Assembly: GCA_963559585.1 (NCBI GenBank)
Contig: CAUWLJ010000042.1
Coordinates: forward strand, 1-29,336
Source of the DNA: Eisenbergiella sp963559585
GTDB taxonomy: Bacteria > Bacillota > Clostridia > Lachnospirales > Lachnospiraceae
DNA length: 29,336 nt
Reading direction: 5' to 3'
This document shows, piece by piece, positions 26,690 to 29,336 of this stretch. The position numbers and the translations under genes are program-made. The notes beneath the pieces were generated by a model. That model was not told the DNA's origin. It ran no database searches and saw nothing but the letters and a program-made list of their open reading frames with translations. The stretch's first letter is position 1. Each line of letters starts with the position of its first letter.

Positions 26690-26752
26690 CCATAAAAAAC
26701 GGCTTTGCCCTCAAACGGCGCACTCCCTTTTTTTCGGAAGCGCGCCGTTATA
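26690..26752 (-). terminator. Compound terminator after the CotS-like gene
   Basis: On the minus strand ACGGCGC and GCGCCGT form an outer stem with an A/T-rich loop. A following GCCGTTTTTT supplies a T-run and can also pair with the first AACGGC. It lies about 110 bases after the stop; the DNA between (26753-26864) holds no gene that I can see. Confidence 0.55.
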
Positions 26753-26864
26753 TTATCAATATTCCATTTACTTCCATTTTTGCAAAAGCGGATTCCGCTC
26801 CGGCCGCAGCCCAATCCTGTTCCTATGCCTTGGCCGCCTGCCGTCTGGGGCTGCTGCAAACCGG

Positions 26865-27833
26865 TCATTTCAGAGTGCTTTCAAGAAAAGCCTCCTTCAC
26901 CGCTTCCTGCCGCAGAAGGTTCTCCAGCTTCTCCCGGTTGCGTCCGGGGATCCAGGCTTTGCCATTATTATAGTAGAAATTCACGATCTTCCAGAACTTC
27001 TCCGGGTAGGCAAATCTATAGTAAAGCTGTTTTCTGTCCCCCTCGTCCAGACCTCGGAGCGTATCGTAAGCAGTGATCACGGACAGTCCCAGGCTGGAGG
27101 ACCAGTTATTCTTCTCCAGCAGCTTTCGCAGGAAAAGGTAGAGATCCCGCACCGGATTATCCAGAATGTATTTTTCAAAATTGATGAAGGTAAACCCCTC
27201 CGGGCCGTTGATCAGGTTGTGGTGCTGAAAATCCCCGTGGCAGAAGCTTGCCGCACCGCCAGGGACAGGCTGTTCCCTTTCCAGCATTTCTGCGGCTTCC
27301 AGCGCTTTCTCATAGAAGAAGTCGTAATGGTGGAACAGATAACGCTCAAAATCCGTTTTCTGCCCCTTGCCCCTCAGGTAGCGGCGCACCTTTTTCAGCT
27401 CCCTGTTGTGTCTGGCGTATTCATTTTCCAGGCAGAAGGAAGGCGTGGGGCAGGCCGCGGCCAGCTCCGGCAGCTCCATGGCCAGATGCAGCCTGGCCAG
27501 AGCCTTCACTGCGTTCTGGCATTCCTTCACATCCCTGAGATTACATTCTCTGCCCTCAGACCAGGTCTTAACGATGTAGGGCACCTGATCCTGATCCCGG
27601 CAGACCAGCTCCCCCTCCCGGCTGCGCACCAGCTGTTCTACCCCCAAAAAGCCGCTGCCGCGGATGGCCGCAAGAAGCCGCTCCTGCATGGGAAGACGCG
27701 CCTCCGGCCCGGTATACTCCTTCAGGATCAGCCATCCCTGCGGGGTCTGCGCCAGGAGAGCCCCCCTTCCCCTGGCGGTGCGTATGATCTCTATATCATA
27801 ATTGTCAAATACGCTTACTGCTCTGTCATTCAC
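26865..27833 (-). CDS. CotS-family spore coat protein (kinase-like fold)
   Basis: A 322-residue member of the CotS/aminoglycoside phosphotransferase-like family found in spore coats. The catalytic-loop motif HGDFQHHN is at 199-206 with Asp201. Where phosphotransferases have a metal-binding Asp, this protein reads INFEKY with Asn218, so kinase activity is doubtful. DNPVRDLYLFLRKLLEKNNW follows, as in clostridial CotS proteins. The start is GTG 27833 with GGAGGG six bases upstream. It follows cca in the same direction after 77 bases. Its exact role in the coat is not known; in Bacillus, CotS-type proteins are added under sigma-K control. Confidence 0.85.
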   Translation of the reverse strand: MNDRAVSVFDNYDIEIIRTARGRGALLAQTPQGWLILKEYTGPEARLPMQERLLAAIRGSGFLGVEQLVRSREGELVCRDQDQVPYIVKTWSEGRECNLRDVKECQNAVKALARLHLAMELPELAAACPTPSFCLENEYARHNRELKKVRRYLRGKGQKTDFERYLFHHYDFFYEKALEAAEMLEREQPVPGGAASFCHGDFQHHNLINGPEGFTFINFEKYILDNPVRDLYLFLRKLLEKNNWSSSLGLSVITAYDTLRGLDEGDRKQLYYRFAYPEKFWKIVNFYYNNGKAWIPGRNREKLENLLRQEAVKEAFLESTLK

Positions 27834-27838
27834 GCTAT

Positions 27839-27907
27839 GCCCTCCCTCTCATGCCATAAGCTGTGTGCTCCGGCTTAGGTATACCCTATCTTATGAGAGG
27901 AGGGATG
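27839..27907 (-). promoter_or_regulatory. Leader hairpin and sigma-K-like -10 upstream of the CotS-like gene
   Basis: On the minus strand CCCTCCTCTCAT and ATGAGAGGGAGGG pair almost perfectly, so the GGAGGG ribosome site would be hidden in the stem. CATAAGATA (27895-27887) matches the sigma-K -10 pattern CATANNNTA, but no AC lies at the ideal distance upstream. The hairpin could also act as a cca terminator. Confidence 0.35.
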
Positions 27908-27910
27908 AAG

Positions 27911-29239
27911 TTATGTTTCTTTCGGAAGGTTCGCCAGCAAATATTCCTTTGTATTCTTCGCCGGGTCCTCCAGGACAAGCTCCAGGAGAGCCTTCAGCGT
28001 CTCCCCCAGGGCCGGCCCCGGCGCGATCCCGGCCTGGATCAGATCCCGCCCCGTGACCGCAAGCTCCTTTAAGGACAGACAGTCCCCCTCCCGGCAGATC
28101 TCCTCATAGACCGCGCGCAGCATATCCAGCTGTTCCTCCTTCTCTGCCCTGCGGTAATCGCTCTGCGCCGCCAGGTCGGCTGCCTTCACCTCCAAAAGCA
28201 GAGGGAACCGTTCCGCCCCTATCCTTGCAACAGCACGGCGCACCGCTTTTCGTTCCGGCAGAACCTGGCAGTCGTGCCAGTATACCAGCTCGCACACCAG
28301 GTCGGTGGTATGATTGTCATAGCGCAGCCTCCGCAGGATCTGTCTGGCCATACGGGCGCTTACTGCCGCATGCCCGTGAAAATGATCCGTTCCCCTCTCG
28401 TCCGTGCTCAGGCACTGAGCCTTCCCAAAATCATGAAAAAGCACAGCCAGCCGCAGGCATTTGTCCGCCCGCACCGCGGCCATGGCATGGAGGGTGTGTT
28501 CCCCTGCGGTAAAGCAGTGGTGGGGATTGCGCTGGGCCAGCTCCATCAGCGCGTCAAACTCCGGCAGGATCACCCCTGTGATACCACATTCCCAGGCAAT
28601 ACGCAGAAATTCAGGATGAGGGCTTACCGCCAGCTTCGTCAGCTCCACCTGGATCCGCTCCGCGCTCACCTGGCGAAGGTTCCCGGCATGGCCCCGGATC
28701 GCCTGTTTCGTCCTCTCCTCAATGGAAAAGCCCAGCTGGGCCGCAAAGCGCACCGCCCGCATGATACGCAGGGCATCCTCGGTGAAACGCTCGTCCGCAT
28801 CTCCCACACACCGGATCCTTCTCTGCCGCAGATCCTCTTTTCCCTCAAAGGCGTCCACCAGCCCTTCCTCGTCATTATATGCCATGGCGTTGATGGTAAA
28901 ATCCCGGCGCTTCAGGTCCTCCCTCAGGCTGGCCGTAAAGCTTACCTCCTTCGGATGCCTCCCGTCCTCATACTCCCCGTCCACCCGGTAGGTAGTCACC
29001 TCATAGCCCGTCCGGTTCATCAGAACCGTTACCGTGCCATGCTGGATCCCCGTGTCGATGGTGCGCCGGAACAGAGCCTTCGTCTCCTCCGGGCGGGCCG
29101 ATGTGGTAATGTCCCAGTCATCCGGCTCCCTTCCCAGCAGACTGTCCCGGACACAGCCTCCCACTGCGTAGGCCTCATAGCCTGCGGCCTGGAGCGTATG
29201 AATAATGGCGGTTACATCTGCCGGAAGTTTGATCTGCAT
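27911..29239 (-). CDS. cca: CCA tRNA nucleotidyltransferase with HD domain
   Basis: A 442-residue enzyme that adds or repairs the CCA end of tRNAs. GGCVRD at 27-32, the catalytic DWD at 41-43 and RRDFTINAMAY at 111-121 are intact. GDADERFTEDALRIMRAVRF completes the neck. A C-terminal HD domain (EHTLHAMAAV and LAVLFHDFGKA, His-Asp at 269-270) could add phosphohydrolase activity. ATG 29239 follows AAAGGAA. The two tRNA genes in this window lack encoded CCA, so the enzyme is required here. A promoter precedes it. Confidence 0.94.
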   Translation of the reverse strand: MQIKLPADVTAIIHTLQAAGYEAYAVGGCVRDSLLGREPDDWDITTSARPEETKALFRRTIDTGIQHGTVTVLMNRTGYEVTTYRVDGEYEDGRHPKEVSFTASLREDLKRRDFTINAMAYNDEEGLVDAFEGKEDLRQRRIRCVGDADERFTEDALRIMRAVRFAAQLGFSIEERTKQAIRGHAGNLRQVSAERIQVELTKLAVSPHPEFLRIAWECGITGVILPEFDALMELAQRNPHHCFTAGEHTLHAMAAVRADKCLRLAVLFHDFGKAQCLSTDERGTDHFHGHAAVSARMARQILRRLRYDNHTTDLVCELVYWHDCQVLPERKAVRRAVARIGAERFPLLLEVKAADLAAQSDYRRAEKEEQLDMLRAVYEEICREGDCLSLKELAVTGRDLIQAGIAPGPALGETLKALLELVLEDPAKNTKEYLLANLPKET

Positions 29240-29287
29240 GGAAAAAGATTCCTTTCTTTATGATGTCGTTCTTTGTATCTTCGTCCT

Positions 29288-29317
29288 ATTATATACGGTC
29301 TCTGCTTTCCTAAGCAA
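29288..29317 (-). promoter_or_regulatory. Likely cca promoter
   Basis: On the minus strand TTGCTT (29317-29312), an 18-base spacer and TATAAT (29293-29288) lie about 50 bases before the ATG. The -10 is perfect. Confidence 0.55.
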
Positions 29318-29336
29318 CCCCCAATCCGTCTGCAGG

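Overview
The window looks like a chromosomal segment of a spore-forming, anaerobic, moderately GC-rich Firmicute, most likely a Lachnospiraceae-type Clostridium relative. The reasons are the sporulation genes (spoIIE, yabP, yabQ, a CotS-type coat kinase), the conserved block hup - rqcP/yabO - yabP - yabQ - divIC - spoIIE - tilS - hpt - ftsH, a reverse rubrerythrin next to a PerR-like regulator, and consistently strong Shine-Dalgarno sites. I cannot name the genus or species from sequence alone.

Layout. 1-590: repeat-rich non-coding DNA with the 3' remnant of an Rpn/PD-(D/E)XK-type gene. 588-1469 (+): a nitrilase-superfamily hydrolase. 1496-8689 (-): an EndoQ-like PHP nuclease fused to a UvrD-type helicase, an AI-2E/YtvI-type membrane protein, an O-antigen-ligase-like membrane protein and an RluA-type pseudouridine synthase; the last two overlap. 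8690-9125: two different short transposon-like elements, each with terminal inverted repeats and an exact 8-bp target duplication. 9126-10052 (+): a GrpB-inorganic pyrophosphatase fusion. 10191-12357 (-): a two-component system. 12674-13684 (+): a PerR-like regulator behind a Fur-type operator, then reverse rubrerythrin. 13765-15507 (-): an AT-rich membrane-anchored XRE regulator and a frameshifted RCC1-repeat gene. 15603-15847 (-): tRNA-Leu(UAA) and tRNA-Tyr(GUA). 15911-18133 (-): an intracellular GH13 amylase-type enzyme. 18679-29239 (-): the cell-division/sporulation block, a CotS-like protein and CCA tRNA nucleotidyltransferase.

How the genes work together. The right third is a classic sporulation and cell-division neighbourhood. 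HU has its own promoter and terminator. RqcP, YabP, YabQ and DivIC follow it, with yabQ and divIC overlapping. A strong terminator ends that unit. spoIIE then starts from a promoter with perfect -35 and -10 hexamers 21 bp apart, the arrangement known for Spo0A-activated spoIIE of Bacillus subtilis. tilS, hpt and ftsH form a tightly packed operon. PerR plus rubrerythrin is a peroxide-defence pair.

The items most worth a second look are these: the nuclease-helicase fusion carrying two sliding-clamp-like motifs; the short SpoIIE without its membrane domain, whose leader holds a 17-bp piece of the dispersed repeat; the two MITE-like families; and a possible RNA pseudoknot ending one base before the yabP start codon. 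No CRISPR array, prophage, rRNA gene or complete insertion sequence was seen.
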